DNA of 35,149 bases, taken from contig CACZZA010000008.1 of the NCBI GenBank assembly GCA_902785485.1, positions 1-35,149 of the forward strand, in the 5' to 3' direction. Both the position numbers and the translations under genes were made by a program. Positions 16,192 through 23,932 of the stretch are shown here, piece after piece. The DNA comes from an uncultured Ruminococcus sp. (GTDB taxonomy: Bacteria > Bacillota > Clostridia > Oscillospirales > CAG-272). Under the pieces are notes generated by a model. It saw only the letters and a program-made list of their open reading frames with translations, was not told where the DNA came from and ran no database searches. Every line of letters starts with the position of its first letter. Positions within the stretch are counted from its first letter, which is position 1.

Positions 16192-16228
16192 GGCTCCCCG
16201 ACCGCGTTCTGCGCGCGGCAGGGAAGCC
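16192..16228 (-). other. GC-rich hairpin between response regulator and kinase genes
   Basis: On the minus strand, GGCTTCCCTGCCGCG pairs with CGCGGTCGGGGAGCC (two wobbles, one mismatch) around a 7-nt loop. What follows is TTATACTCTTTT rather than a clean U-tract. It could lower kinase expression relative to the regulator by partial termination, or protect the upstream message. Confidence 0.55.
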
Positions 16229-16246
16229 GTATGCCGCTTATTCGTA

Positions 16247-16936
16247 TTATTGGAGTATCTCGAATTTATAACCGACGCCCCATACCGTTTTGAGTATCCA
16301 TTTGTCGGACACTCCCTCGAGTTTTTCGCGCAGACGTTTGATATGTACGTCGACCGTGCGCGAGTCGCCGAGATAGTCGAATCCCCAGACCTTGTCGAGA
16401 AGCTGGTCTCTCGTAAAGACGCGGTTGTAGTTGGACGCGAGAAAATAGAGCAGTTCAAGTTCTTTCGGCGGGATGTCGACGGACTTGCCCTTTATCTTCA
16501 GCTCGTATTTTTGCAGACTGACTTCTATGTTGTCGAATTTAAGCACTTCGTCGTCGTTCTTGTTGTCGCGGGCGGAATAACGGCGAAGCACCGCTTTCAC
16601 GCGCGCGGAAAGCTCCTTCATATCAAAGGGCTTGACCACGAAGTCGTCAGCGCCGAGTTCAAGTCCGAGCACCTTGTCGAATACGTCTCCCTTGGCTGTG
16701 ATCATTATGACCGGTTTTGACGAGATCTCGCGGATCTCGCGGCATACCTGCCAGCCGTCTTTTTTGGGGAGCATGATGTCGAGCAGGACGAGGTCCGGCT
16801 CATAGAGCTTGAAAAAGCTGATCCCTTCCACTCCGTCGTTGGCGGTCTTGACTTCGTAGCCTTCGTTTTCAAAATAGATACGGAGCATCTCACAGATGTT
16901 GAGATCGTCGTCGATGACTAAGATTCCTGTTGCCAT
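16247..16936 (-). CDS. OmpR/PhoB-family response regulator
   Basis: The 229-residue regulator has a receiver domain (about 4-115): acidic pocket in LVIDDD, phospho-acceptor D53 in LVLLDIMLPKKDGW, the switch threonine in VIMITAKG and lysine in FVVKPFD. A winged-helix DNA-binding domain spans about 130-228 (PPKELELLYFLASN, RTVDVHIKRLREKL, TVWGVGYKFE). It pairs with the histidine kinase gene downstream. Two in-frame ATGs lie 6 nt apart. The second (16936) is preferred because AAGGAG is 8 nt from it but only 2 nt from the first. A strong promoter lies at 17037-17065. Confidence 0.95.
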   Translation of the reverse strand: MATGILVIDDDLNICEMLRIYFENEGYEVKTANDGVEGISFFKLYEPDLVLLDIMLPKKDGWQVCREIREISSKPVIMITAKGDVFDKVLGLELGADDFVVKPFDMKELSARVKAVLRRYSARDNKNDDEVLKFDNIEVSLQKYELKIKGKSVDIPPKELELLYFLASNYNRVFTRDQLLDKVWGFDYLGDSRTVDVHIKRLREKLEGVSDKWILKTVWGVGYKFEILQ

Positions 16937-16944
16937 GTTCATAA

Positions 16945-16950
16945 CTCCTT
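16945..16950 (-). promoter_or_regulatory. Ribosome binding site deciding the response-regulator start
   Basis: AAGGAG on the minus strand is 2 nt from the ATG at 16940-16942, too close for use, but 8 nt from the ATG at 16934-16936. The shorter protein beginning MATGILVIDD is therefore called. Confidence 0.75.
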
Positions 16951-17036
16951 TTTGTATTAAATATTTCACTTTATTATCCGCGTCTTTGCGAAGAACGCGC
17001 GAATTTGTTAATATCGTCAAATTCTTGACTAACTTC

Positions 17037-17065
17037 ATAATACCACTTTTGTCTCATTTTGTCAA
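17037..17065 (-). promoter_or_regulatory. SigA-type promoter for the two-component operon
   Basis: On the minus strand: a perfect TTGACA, a 17-nt spacer, then TATTAT. The string TTTGACGA (plus strand TCGTCAAA) occurs on both sides, at 17014-17021 and 17093-17100, about 80 bp apart, and could mark regulator-binding sites. Confidence 0.85.
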
Positions 17066-17114
17066 TACATTTTTGAAATCATAGTAAAATATTCGTCAAA
17101 ATCGCGCTATTCTC

Positions 17115-17143
17115 TTGATATTTCACGAAAAAAGATATATAAT
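17115..17143 (+). promoter_or_regulatory. SigA-type promoter for ychF
   Basis: TTGATA, a 17-nt spacer, then TATAAT, 34 nt upstream of the start codon; CGGAG is the ribosome binding site. Confidence 0.85.
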
Positions 17144-17177
17144 CAAGGAAGTCAATAAAACTTTACGGAGATAAGAT

Positions 17178-18272
17178 ATGAAACTCGGAATCGTAGGACT
17201 CCCGAACGTGGGAAAAAGCACCCTGTTCAACGCCATAACCAACGCAGGAGCGGAGAGCGCAAACTATCCGTTCTGTACGATAGAACCTAACGTCGGAGTC
17301 GTAGCCGTTCCCGACGAGCGGCTTGACGTGCTTGCAGAGATGTATTCACCCGAAAAATACACTCCCGCCACCGTCGAATTCGTCGACATAGCGGGACTTG
17401 TCAAAGGCGCGTCAAAAGGCGAGGGACTCGGAAACAAGTTTCTTTCTCATATAAGAGAAGTGGACGCCATCGTACACGTGGTACGCGTGTTCGAGGACGA
17501 TAACATTATCCACGTCGAAGGCTCGGTCGACCCGATACGGGACGTTGAAACGATAGAGCTTGAACTCATCCTCGCCGATATGGAATCGGTCGAAAGAAGG
17601 CTCGACCGCGCGAGAAAGATGCTGAAGGGCGATAAAAAATACGAAAAAGAGATCGCTTTGTTTGAAAAGATAAATAAAGCGCTCGCCGACGGTATCCCCG
17701 CGCGAAAAGTCGAACTTGACGAGGACGAGAGGGAAATGATGCGCGATACGCCGCTCCTTTCCGCCAAACCCGTGATCTACGTCGCCAATATCGGCGAAGA
17801 CGACGTCGGAAGCGATATGTCTTCCAACGAAAAATATCAAAAGCTCAGAAAATACGCGGAAGAAGAGGGAAGCGCCATCCTTCCGGTCTGCACCAAGCTC
17901 GAGAGCGAGATCGCCGAGCTTGAGGGCGAGGAGAAAAAAATGTTCCTCACCGAGCTGGGACTTGAAGAGAGCGGACTTGACAGGCTCATCAAAGCGAGCT
18001 ACGCGCTCCTCGGACTTATCAGCTTTCTGACGGCGGGTCCGAAAGAAGTCAGGGCGTGGACCATCGTCAAAGGCTCGAAGGCTCCCCAGGCGGCGGGAAA
18101 GATCCACTCGGACTTTGAACGCGGATTCATTCGCGCGGAGGTAGTGGCTTACGACGACCTCGTCGCTTGCGGCGGGATGAACGGAGCGAAGGAAAAAGGA
18201 CTTGTCCGCAGTGAGGGAAAGGACTACGTAATGCAGGACGGCGACGTCGTTCTGTTCAGGTTCAACGTCTGA
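17178..18272 (+). CDS. ychF: Ribosome-binding ATPase YchF (OBG family)
   Basis: The 364-residue length is normal for the family. The P-loop is GLPNVGKST, the G2/G3 region shows [11 protein letters not shown] and [14 protein letters not shown], and the unusual G4 position reads [10 protein letters not shown]. In YchF this variation from NKxD explains the preference for ATP over GTP. A coiled-coil insertion lies at about 130-180 and a C-terminal TGS domain at about 280-364 ([14 protein letters not shown], ending VVLFRFNV). YchF proteins bind the ribosome and act in translation and stress control. The gene stands alone between its own promoter and terminator. Confidence 0.97.
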   Translation: MKLGIVGLPNVGKSTLFNAITNAGAESANYPFCTIEPNVGVVAVPDERLDVLAEMYSPEKYTPATVEFVDIAGLVKGASKGEGLGNKFLSHIREVDAIVHVVRVFEDDNIIHVEGSVDPIRDVETIELELILADMESVERRLDRARKMLKGDKKYEKEIALFEKINKALADGIPARKVELDEDEREMMRDTPLLSAKPVIYVANIGEDDVGSDMSSNEKYQKLRKYAEEEGSAILPVCTKLESEIAELEGEEKKMFLTELGLEESGLDRLIKASYALLGLISFLTAGPKEVRAWTIVKGSKAPQAAGKIHSDFERGFIRAEVVAYDDLVACGGMNGAKEKGLVRSEGKDYVMQDGDVVLFRFNV

Positions 18273-18288
18273 AAACATAAAACAGAGA

Positions 18289-18324
18289 GGGAGAGTCTTT
18301 ATTCAAAAGGCTCTCCCGTTCTTT
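18289..18324. terminator. Terminator between ychF and the Cys-rich gene
   Basis: GGGAGAG and CTCTCCC pair with an inner CTTT/AAAG extension. GTTCTTTTA follows on the plus strand, and CTGTTTTATGTTTTC on the minus strand after the mirror hairpin. Confidence 0.7.
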
Positions 18325-19130
18325 TATCTTCCGCAGCCGCAGGGTCTTTCGTCGCGGCGGGGACGTTCGGACGCGTTTCCGGTGAATTCTCCGACCGGGA
18401 AAGGCATCTTCGAGAACGCCGTGCAGGGGTCGTCTGCCGACTGCATGGGGCACTCTTTGTCCGGTACGCTGTACTCTCCGGCGCTTACGAGGAACTGTCC
18501 GGGACGTTCGATCCTTACGACAGAGAAAAATCCGAGCGAGACGTAGAGGTTTCGTTCGCCGTCGGGATCCGAAAGCGTGTCTGAGAGCGCTCCGCGTACG
18601 GAGTCGGGGATCTCGTCAAGCGAGCAGCAGCAACCGCAATCTTTTGCGATCTTGGTGTTGAGGATGATGGGGTCTATCGCCTCGACGACGACGGACGGAA
18701 GGTTGTTCGACATCGTGGTATTCGCGCCGCAGACGGAGGCGGATTCGCCGTTCATCTCACTGCGGAAAATGTTGACGCTGCCTTCGCCGCCGTAGAGAAT
18801 AACGCTTTTTTCGCATACCGCAAGCCCCTCGAACTCGCGTCCTCTGCCTTGACCGACGCACGCCTCGCATACGACTTTTACAAAGAACTTGACGTAGATC
18901 TGGTAAAAGCCGCGGTTGAACTGTACCGGCTCGACCGTTATGTTCGTTCCGAGGATCTTGGTCGATTTTGCTCGGACTGAGCCGGCGGCGTCAAGAATAT
19001 CCCGTCCGCAGGAGCAAAGCATCACCGGCGCGTCTTCAAAGCAGTCTTGGTCTCTGCAGGAGTCAAGCACGCGCATCGAGTCGATAACGACTGTATCGTT
19101 TCTGCCCTGGTTGTTTCTTATATCAGCCAT
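18324..19130 (-). CDS. Conserved cysteine-rich protein, function unknown
   Basis: The 268-residue protein has 16 cysteines and no signal peptide or membrane segment. It opens with TVVIDSMRVLDSCRDQDCFE, followed by CSCGRD, VCEACVGQGRG, a CGCCC cluster near residue 170 and the terminal CGCGR. The paired cysteines suggest metal binding or crosslinking. The opening DSxRVLDSCRDxDCxED feels like a family seen widely in spore-forming Clostridia, but I cannot name it. A spore-coat or crust role is a guess from cysteine content and organism type. GGAGG lies about 7 nt before the ATG. Upstream on the minus strand, CATAAGATA (19178-19186) fits the -10 element of SigK-type promoters, without a matching -35 box. 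Confidence 0.75.
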   Translation of the reverse strand: MADIRNNQGRNDTVVIDSMRVLDSCRDQDCFEDAPVMLCSCGRDILDAAGSVRAKSTKILGTNITVEPVQFNRGFYQIYVKFFVKVVCEACVGQGRGREFEGLAVCEKSVILYGGEGSVNIFRSEMNGESASVCGANTTMSNNLPSVVVEAIDPIILNTKIAKDCGCCCSLDEIPDSVRGALSDTLSDPDGERNLYVSLGFFSVVRIERPGQFLVSAGEYSVPDKECPMQSADDPCTAFSKMPFPVGEFTGNASERPRRDERPCGCGR

Positions 19131-19228
19131 TGTCTGTTTCCTCCATAGAAATTCAGACGAATAAACGTCTTCTGTAATATCTTATGCCTTTCTTATTTTT
19201 TCTGACATTCATATTTGAGCAAAAGGGT

Positions 19229-19257
19229 TTGATTTTCGTTTTTGTTTATGCTATAAT
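19229..19257 (+). promoter_or_regulatory. SigA-type promoter for pcrA
   Basis: TTGATT, a 17-nt spacer, then TATAAT, 39 nt before the ATG. Confidence 0.8.
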
Positions 19258-19296
19258 AAAAAAGTACGGTTTATATTATTGATTTTGGAGCGCAAC

Positions 19297-21723
19297 ATGG
19301 ATCAAAAACGGTTTATGAAAGCGAAACGCGCGCTTTTTGAAAAATATTATTCTTTTCTTAACGATATGCAGAAAAAAGCGGTTTTTTCCGTCAACGGACC
19401 TCTGCTCGTGCTTGCCGGAGCGGGGAGCGGCAAGACGACTGTTCTCGTCAACCGTATCTCGCATATCATACGCTACGGCAACGGCTACGAAGCGGAAACC
19501 ATGCCCGTATCGGACGACGAGATAGAAGCGCTCGAAAACGCTCTCGAACTTCCGAGAGAGGAAATGGCGGATATTCTGCGCGAATACGCGGTCGATCCAT
19601 GTCCTCCGTGGAACGTGCTTGCCATCACGTTTACGAACAAGGCGGCGAGAGAGATCAAAGAACGACTTGAAACCACTCTCGGAGAAGAGGCGAACGATAT
19701 TTGGGCGGGTACGTTCCATTCGATGTGCCTTCGCATCCTGCGCAGCTACGGCGACAGGCTCGGATATAACAAGAGCGCTCTGACGGTCTACGATACCGAC
19801 GACACGAAACGGCTGATACAATCGATCCTGAAAGAGTTGGATATTGAAGAAAAGACCCTCCCGCCGAAGGATGTCATGCGCGAGATAAGCAATTATAAAA
19901 ACAGGCTCGTCACCCCCGAAGAAGCCGCCGAAGAAGCGACCGCCGCGGCGGAGCGGAACGATTTTTCCGCTGCGAAGATCATACGGATCTACCGTATCTA
20001 TCAAAAACGGCTGATGGACGCTAACGCTGTGGATTTTGACGACATAATATCCAAGACCGTCGAGCTGTTGAAGTTCGACGACGAGGTCAGGGAATATTAT
20101 CAAAAGAAGTTCAGATACGTATGTATCGACGAGTATCAGGATACCAACCACGCGCAGTTCGTATTGACGTCTCTTCTGTGCGGAGGCTACAACAACGTTA
20201 TGGCGGTCGGAGACGACGACCAGTCCATCTACCGCTTCCGCGGCGCGGTCATAGAAAATATCCTCAATTTTGACAGCGAATTTCCCGACGTGAAGCTCAT
20301 CAAGCTTGAACAGAACTACCGTTCGACGCCCGAAATACTCGGAGCCGCGAACTCCGTCATACGAAACAACGGCGGACGGAAAAGCAAGTCGCTTTGGACG
20401 GACAGGGAGAGCGGGGAAAAGGTCACGGTCAAAAAGCTCGACAACCAGACGGACGAAGCGAGGTTCATCGTCGATACCGTTATGGACAAGGTGATCTCGG
20501 AGGCGAGACGTTATTCGGACTTCGCCGTCCTTTGCAGGATAAACGCGCAGTCCGCGCCCATTGAGACCGCGCTCACAAAGAGCGGGATACCGTACCGTAT
20601 GCTTTGCGGTATGCGTTTCTACGAGCGCAAAGAGGTTAAGGACATAGTGTGTTATCTTTCTGTCATCAATAACACCGACGACGACCTTCGCCTCAAACGT
20701 ATAATAAACGAGCCTAAGCGCAAAATAGGCGCGACTACCGTCGGCAACGTCGAAAGGATCGCCGCCGCCGAGGGCGTTTCGATGTATGAAATAATGAAGA
20801 AAGTCCGCTCTTACACGGCGCTTTCTTCTGCGGCTCCTCAGATCGAACGCTTCGTCGCGCTCATAGAAAAGCTGCGCGAGGAAGCTAATGAGATCTCGAT
20901 CGCCGAACTCACCGAGAGGGTCATCATCGAGAGCGGATACAGGCAGATGCTGATAGATATGGGCGAGAGCGAACGTGACAGACTTGAAAACGCGGAACAG
21001 CTCATTTCGAACGCCGAAGAATACGAACAGAACAATCCGGGAAGCGACCTCGGCTCGTATCTCGAAGAAGTCGCGCTCATTTCCGATATAGATAATTACG
21101 ACACGACCGCGGACGCCGTGACCGTTATGACCATCCACAGCGCGAAGGGGCTTGAATTTCCGGTGGTATTCGTTCCCGGGTGCGAAGAGGGTATCTTCCC
21201 CGGAAGCCGCTCTATCGGAAACGAGACCGAGCTTGAGGAGGAAAGAAGGCTCGCGTACGTCGTTATCACGAGGGCGAAAGACCTTTTGTATATGACACAC
21301 GTGCGCGAAAGGCTGATATTCGGTCAGACTCAATACAACCGCGTTTCGCGCTTTATCGAGGAGATCGACGAAGAATTCAAAAACGAGGAGGTCGAAGAAG
21401 ACTTCGGTCATTCTTACTACTCACCGTTCGGGCGAAGAGGGGCGCGCGCCCGCGGAGAGGACTTCTTTTCCGCATCCGGCTTCAATGTCCGGGATGACTC
21501 CGGAGCCGCTATTCGCCCTGCGCCCGTCAAGACCGCTCCTCCGAAGGAGCCTGCGGAATTGTTTTCCGCCGGCGAACGGGTAGTACATCCCAAGTTCGGA
21601 AAAGGACTTATACTCGCCGCGACAAGGCTCGGAGGCGGGGCGGACGTGATGTATGAAGTCGCGTTCGACGAAGTGGGGACCAAAAAACTGATGGGCAACT
21701 ACGCGAAGCTCAAAAGAGAATGA
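19297..21723 (+). CDS. pcrA: ATP-dependent DNA helicase PcrA/UvrD
   Basis: The 808-residue SF1A helicase shows motif I AGAGSGKTT (40-48), Ia AITFTNKAA, II CIDEYQDTN, III GDDDQSIYRFRGA, IV EQNYRST, V TIHSAKGLEFPVV and VI RLAYVVITRAKDLLYMT. A C-terminal segment (ERVVHPKFGKGLI) matches the Tudor-like RNA-polymerase-binding end of PcrA. It unwinds DNA in repair and clears recombination intermediates and stalled polymerase. ATG 19297 is preferred to an in-frame TTG at 19279 because GGAG lies 6 nt before it. Unusual feature: about 40 acidic residues (about 62-102) lie between motifs I and Ia, where Bacillus PcrA has only a short loop. Confidence 0.96.
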   Translation: MDQKRFMKAKRALFEKYYSFLNDMQKKAVFSVNGPLLVLAGAGSGKTTVLVNRISHIIRYGNGYEAETMPVSDDEIEALENALELPREEMADILREYAVDPCPPWNVLAITFTNKAAREIKERLETTLGEEANDIWAGTFHSMCLRILRSYGDRLGYNKSALTVYDTDDTKRLIQSILKELDIEEKTLPPKDVMREISNYKNRLVTPEEAAEEATAAAERNDFSAAKIIRIYRIYQKRLMDANAVDFDDIISKTVELLKFDDEVREYYQKKFRYVCIDEYQDTNHAQFVLTSLLCGGYNNVMAVGDDDQSIYRFRGAVIENILNFDSEFPDVKLIKLEQNYRSTPEILGAANSVIRNNGGRKSKSLWTDRESGEKVTVKKLDNQTDEARFIVDTVMDKVISEARRYSDFAVLCRINAQSAPIETALTKSGIPYRMLCGMRFYERKEVKDIVCYLSVINNTDDDLRLKRIINEPKRKIGATTVGNVERIAAAEGVSMYEIMKKVRSYTALSSAAPQIERFVALIEKLREEANEISIAELTERVIIESGYRQMLIDMGESERDRLENAEQLISNAEEYEQNNPGSDLGSYLEEVALISDIDNYDTTADAVTVMTIHSAKGLEFPVVFVPGCEEGIFPGSRSIGNETELEEERRLAYVVITRAKDLLYMTHVRERLIFGQTQYNRVSRFIEEIDEEFKNEEVEEDFGHSYYSPFGRRGARARGEDFFSASGFNVRDDSGAAIRPAPVKTAPPKEPAELFSAGERVVHPKFGKGLILAATRLGGGADVMYEVAFDEVGTKKLMGNYAKLKRE

Positions 21724-21735
21724 CCGGTAACGCTT

Positions 21736-22206
21736 ATGAAAGAAAAACTCAAAAAACTGTTTGTCAAATATGAAGAGATAATACGGTATTTAATAGTCGG
21801 CGCGCTGACCACCGTTATTTCGCTCGCAGTGTACTATCCGCTTATATGGTACGTTTTCGACGCGGAAAAAGAGGTACAGCACGCCGCGGCTAACACTCTT
21901 TCGTGGATAGCCGCCGTCGCGTTCGCTTATTTTGCCAACCGGATCTTCGTGTTCAAAAGCAAGGAAAAGAATATAGCAAAGGAAGCGGCGAAGTTCGTTT
22001 CCTCACGTATCGGCTCTTTTCTCATTGAAACGGCGATCATACTGATCTTCGTCAACGCGCTCGGTTTTACATTTTCGATCGATCTGTTCGGCAAGTCTTT
22101 TATGGTAATGAAGATAATAGCGCAGGTCGTCGTAATAATTCTGAACTACGTTTTCGGAAAACTGCTCGTATTCAAAAAGAAAGACGAACAAAAAGAAGAC
22201 GTTTGA
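21736..22206 (+). CDS. GtrA-family membrane protein
   Basis: The 156-residue product has four transmembrane segments and the GtrA layout: EEIIRYLIVGALTTVISLAV at the first helix, WIAAVAFAYFANRIFVFKSK after the second, and the closing NYVFGKLLVFKKKD. GtrA proteins are thought to flip lipid-linked sugars or help glycosyltransferases decorate wall polymers. It starts 12 bp after the pcrA stop with only a weak ribosome binding site (GGTAACG), so it probably depends on readthrough or reinitiation from pcrA. No glycosyltransferase is adjacent; the GT2 gene at the window start is about 20 kb away. Confidence 0.88.
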   Translation: MKEKLKKLFVKYEEIIRYLIVGALTTVISLAVYYPLIWYVFDAEKEVQHAAANTLSWIAAVAFAYFANRIFVFKSKEKNIAKEAAKFVSSRIGSFLIETAIILIFVNALGFTFSIDLFGKSFMVMKIIAQVVVIILNYVFGKLLVFKKKDEQKEDV

Positions 22207-22227
22207 ACAGAATACGTCAAATATCAT

Positions 22228-22266
22228 CCGCCCGGAGAGCATTATCGCTTTCCGGGCGGCGCTTTT
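22228..22266. terminator. Terminator between gtrA-like and csp genes
   Basis: CCGCCCGGAGAGC pairs with GCTTTCCGGGCGG (one G-T pair), followed by CGCTTTTAA. It overlaps the stop of the convergent subtilase gene by two bases. Confidence 0.8.
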
Positions 22267-23932
22267 AATTTGAACGCATCATTTCAAAGGCTCTGTAAAG
22301 GTTGAGTTTACCGTAACCCCACCGCGGGTCGGGATACGCGCGCGACTCGTCCCTGACGCAGGAGCGGATGAGAAAACCTTTTATCTGGTGCGTGTTGAGC
22401 GTAGGATAGTTCATATCTACGACGCCCCATTCGAGCATAAGCGCCGCCGCTCCGCAGGTTATCGCCGAAGAGACGGACGTGCCGCTCATCGTCCCTTTGA
22501 ACGTCGGATACGACCCTCTGACGCCTACTCCCGGAGCCGCAAGGTCTGGCAGGGGGAGACCGTTTACCGAAAATCCCCAGGATGAATCGATATACAGGCT
22601 CCCGTCGCGCGTGTCGTACGCGGAGACGGAGATCGGCGAACGCGACGTTGCGGGGACGGTAACGGTATTGAAGGGGTCGGGGAGGACGAATTCCGCGCCT
22701 TGCGGAATAAGCGACTTCGACGGAAGGTACGCGTCGACTCTCCCCGCCGTCAGTATATCTCCGTAGACGAATACGTTCCAAACGCCCTGCGTGGCGTTTT
22801 CTGTTTTTATTACTGTCGCCTGAGACGTGCTTTCGCTGAGCGGATAGTAATATTCGACCGAAACGGTCGCTTTCTCGAAAACAAACCCGGTTTTGTAAAC
22901 TGATCCGTTCCGTACGGGAATGCGCGGGACGACTTCTCCGGTCGGAGAACGCAGTGATACGGATATTTTGTCCGCGAAAGAAGTCAGGAGCGTGAGACAG
23001 AATGAGCTTGCAGAGTCGGAAGACCGTATATCAAGTATCCCGTCCGGCTCGTCATCGTTCAGCTCGAGCCTCGCGTGACGTCTTGACTGGCTCTCGTTTC
23101 CCGCGGCGACCGTGATACAGACTCCTGAGATCCCGGAGGTCGAATCTATAAAGTCTTCAAACACTCCGCTCCCGTCGTGTGTGCCGAAATTCGTACCGAG
23201 CGCAAGACAGATCGAGACCGGGCGGTCAAGCTCTCTCGCCTTTCGTACGACGTATTCGACTCCCAGCATCACGGACGTTGAGTCGAAAACGTCCGCCGTT
23301 CCGTCCGGGACAAGGAACTCCTTCCGGACTCTGCTGTTTGCCTCTTTCAGCTTTACCACGACTATTTCCGCGTCCGGCGCGGCTCCGGATACCTCGTTTG
23401 AAAGATTTCTCCCGGCGGCGACCGAGGCGAGAAAGGTCCCGTGCCCGGACGTGTCTCTTTGTTTTACCGCCGAGTACGGGTCGTCGAGAGAAAGAGCCTC
23501 GTTTATATCTTCGCGCGTATATTCCCGTCCGTACGGAAAGCCGGGCGGCGGAGGACCGTCCGACGTCTGGTCATAGATCGAAACGATACGCGTCGCGCCG
23601 TTTTCGCTTTTGAATTCGTCGAGCGTAAAGTCTATCCCCGTGTCTACTATGCCGATAAGCACTCCGCGTCCTGTCAGCGCGAGCGAAGGCTGTTCGCTTA
23701 TCTGAGTTATCCCGGCGCCTTCGAGCGCCTGTCTGTCGCAGAGCGACAGGACCGTCGGAAAAGAATAGAAATGATCCGTTCCGAGCAGACTTTTTACCTT
23801 TTCAAGGTCGTCGTCCTCAACTCGCACTACGGTAAAAAGTCCGTTCAGTTCGGCGATCTTTCGTAATTCCGGATAGTCCGGCAGTCGTTTGACGTAGAAT
23901 TCGTTGTTTCTGAGTACAAAGTCGACGCTCAT
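22265..23932 (-). CDS. Csp-family subtilisin-like germination protease (second of tandem)
   Basis: The 555-residue subtilase has its triad intact: D97 in GIVDTGID, H164 in TSGHGTFLA and S486 in SGTSVSSAI, with oxyanion Asn in VAAGN. Residues 1 to about 85 form a short N-terminal region like the Csp prodomain, and no secretion signal is present. About residues 320-450 form the beta-rich insert (a jelly-roll in CspB structures), recognisable from VSLRSPTGEVV and VSVEYYYP. Csp proteases act inside the clostridial spore, where they cut pro-SleC. ATG 23932 overlaps the upstream csp stop as ATGA, with GGAGGT 6-7 nt before it. C. difficile has pseudoproteases in two of three Csp domains; here both appear active. 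Confidence 0.9.
   Translation of the reverse strand: MSVDFVLRNNEFYVKRLPDYPELRKIAELNGLFTVVRVEDDDLEKVKSLLGTDHFYSFPTVLSLCDRQALEGAGITQISEQPSLALTGRGVLIGIVDTGIDFTLDEFKSENGATRIVSIYDQTSDGPPPPGFPYGREYTREDINEALSLDDPYSAVKQRDTSGHGTFLASVAAGRNLSNEVSGAAPDAEIVVVKLKEANSRVRKEFLVPDGTADVFDSTSVMLGVEYVVRKARELDRPVSICLALGTNFGTHDGSGVFEDFIDSTSGISGVCITVAAGNESQSRRHARLELNDDEPDGILDIRSSDSASSFCLTLLTSFADKISVSLRSPTGEVVPRIPVRNGSVYKTGFVFEKATVSVEYYYPLSESTSQATVIKTENATQGVWNVFVYGDILTAGRVDAYLPSKSLIPQGAEFVLPDPFNTVTVPATSRSPISVSAYDTRDGSLYIDSSWGFSVNGLPLPDLAAPGVGVRGSYPTFKGTMSGTSVSSAITCGAAALMLEWGVVDMNYPTLNTHQIKGFLIRSCVRDESRAYPDPRWGYGKLNLYRAFEMMRSN

Noticed and set aside
16940..17038. Longer response regulator starting up to 34 codons upstream
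   Set aside because: The added residues overlap the -10 promoter region and leader, and the AAGGAG ribosome binding site would lie inside the gene.
19276..21411. Minus-strand open frame of 711 codons opposite pcrA
   Set aside because: All helicase motifs are on the plus strand. The antisense product has no recognisable motif and would cover the pcrA start.
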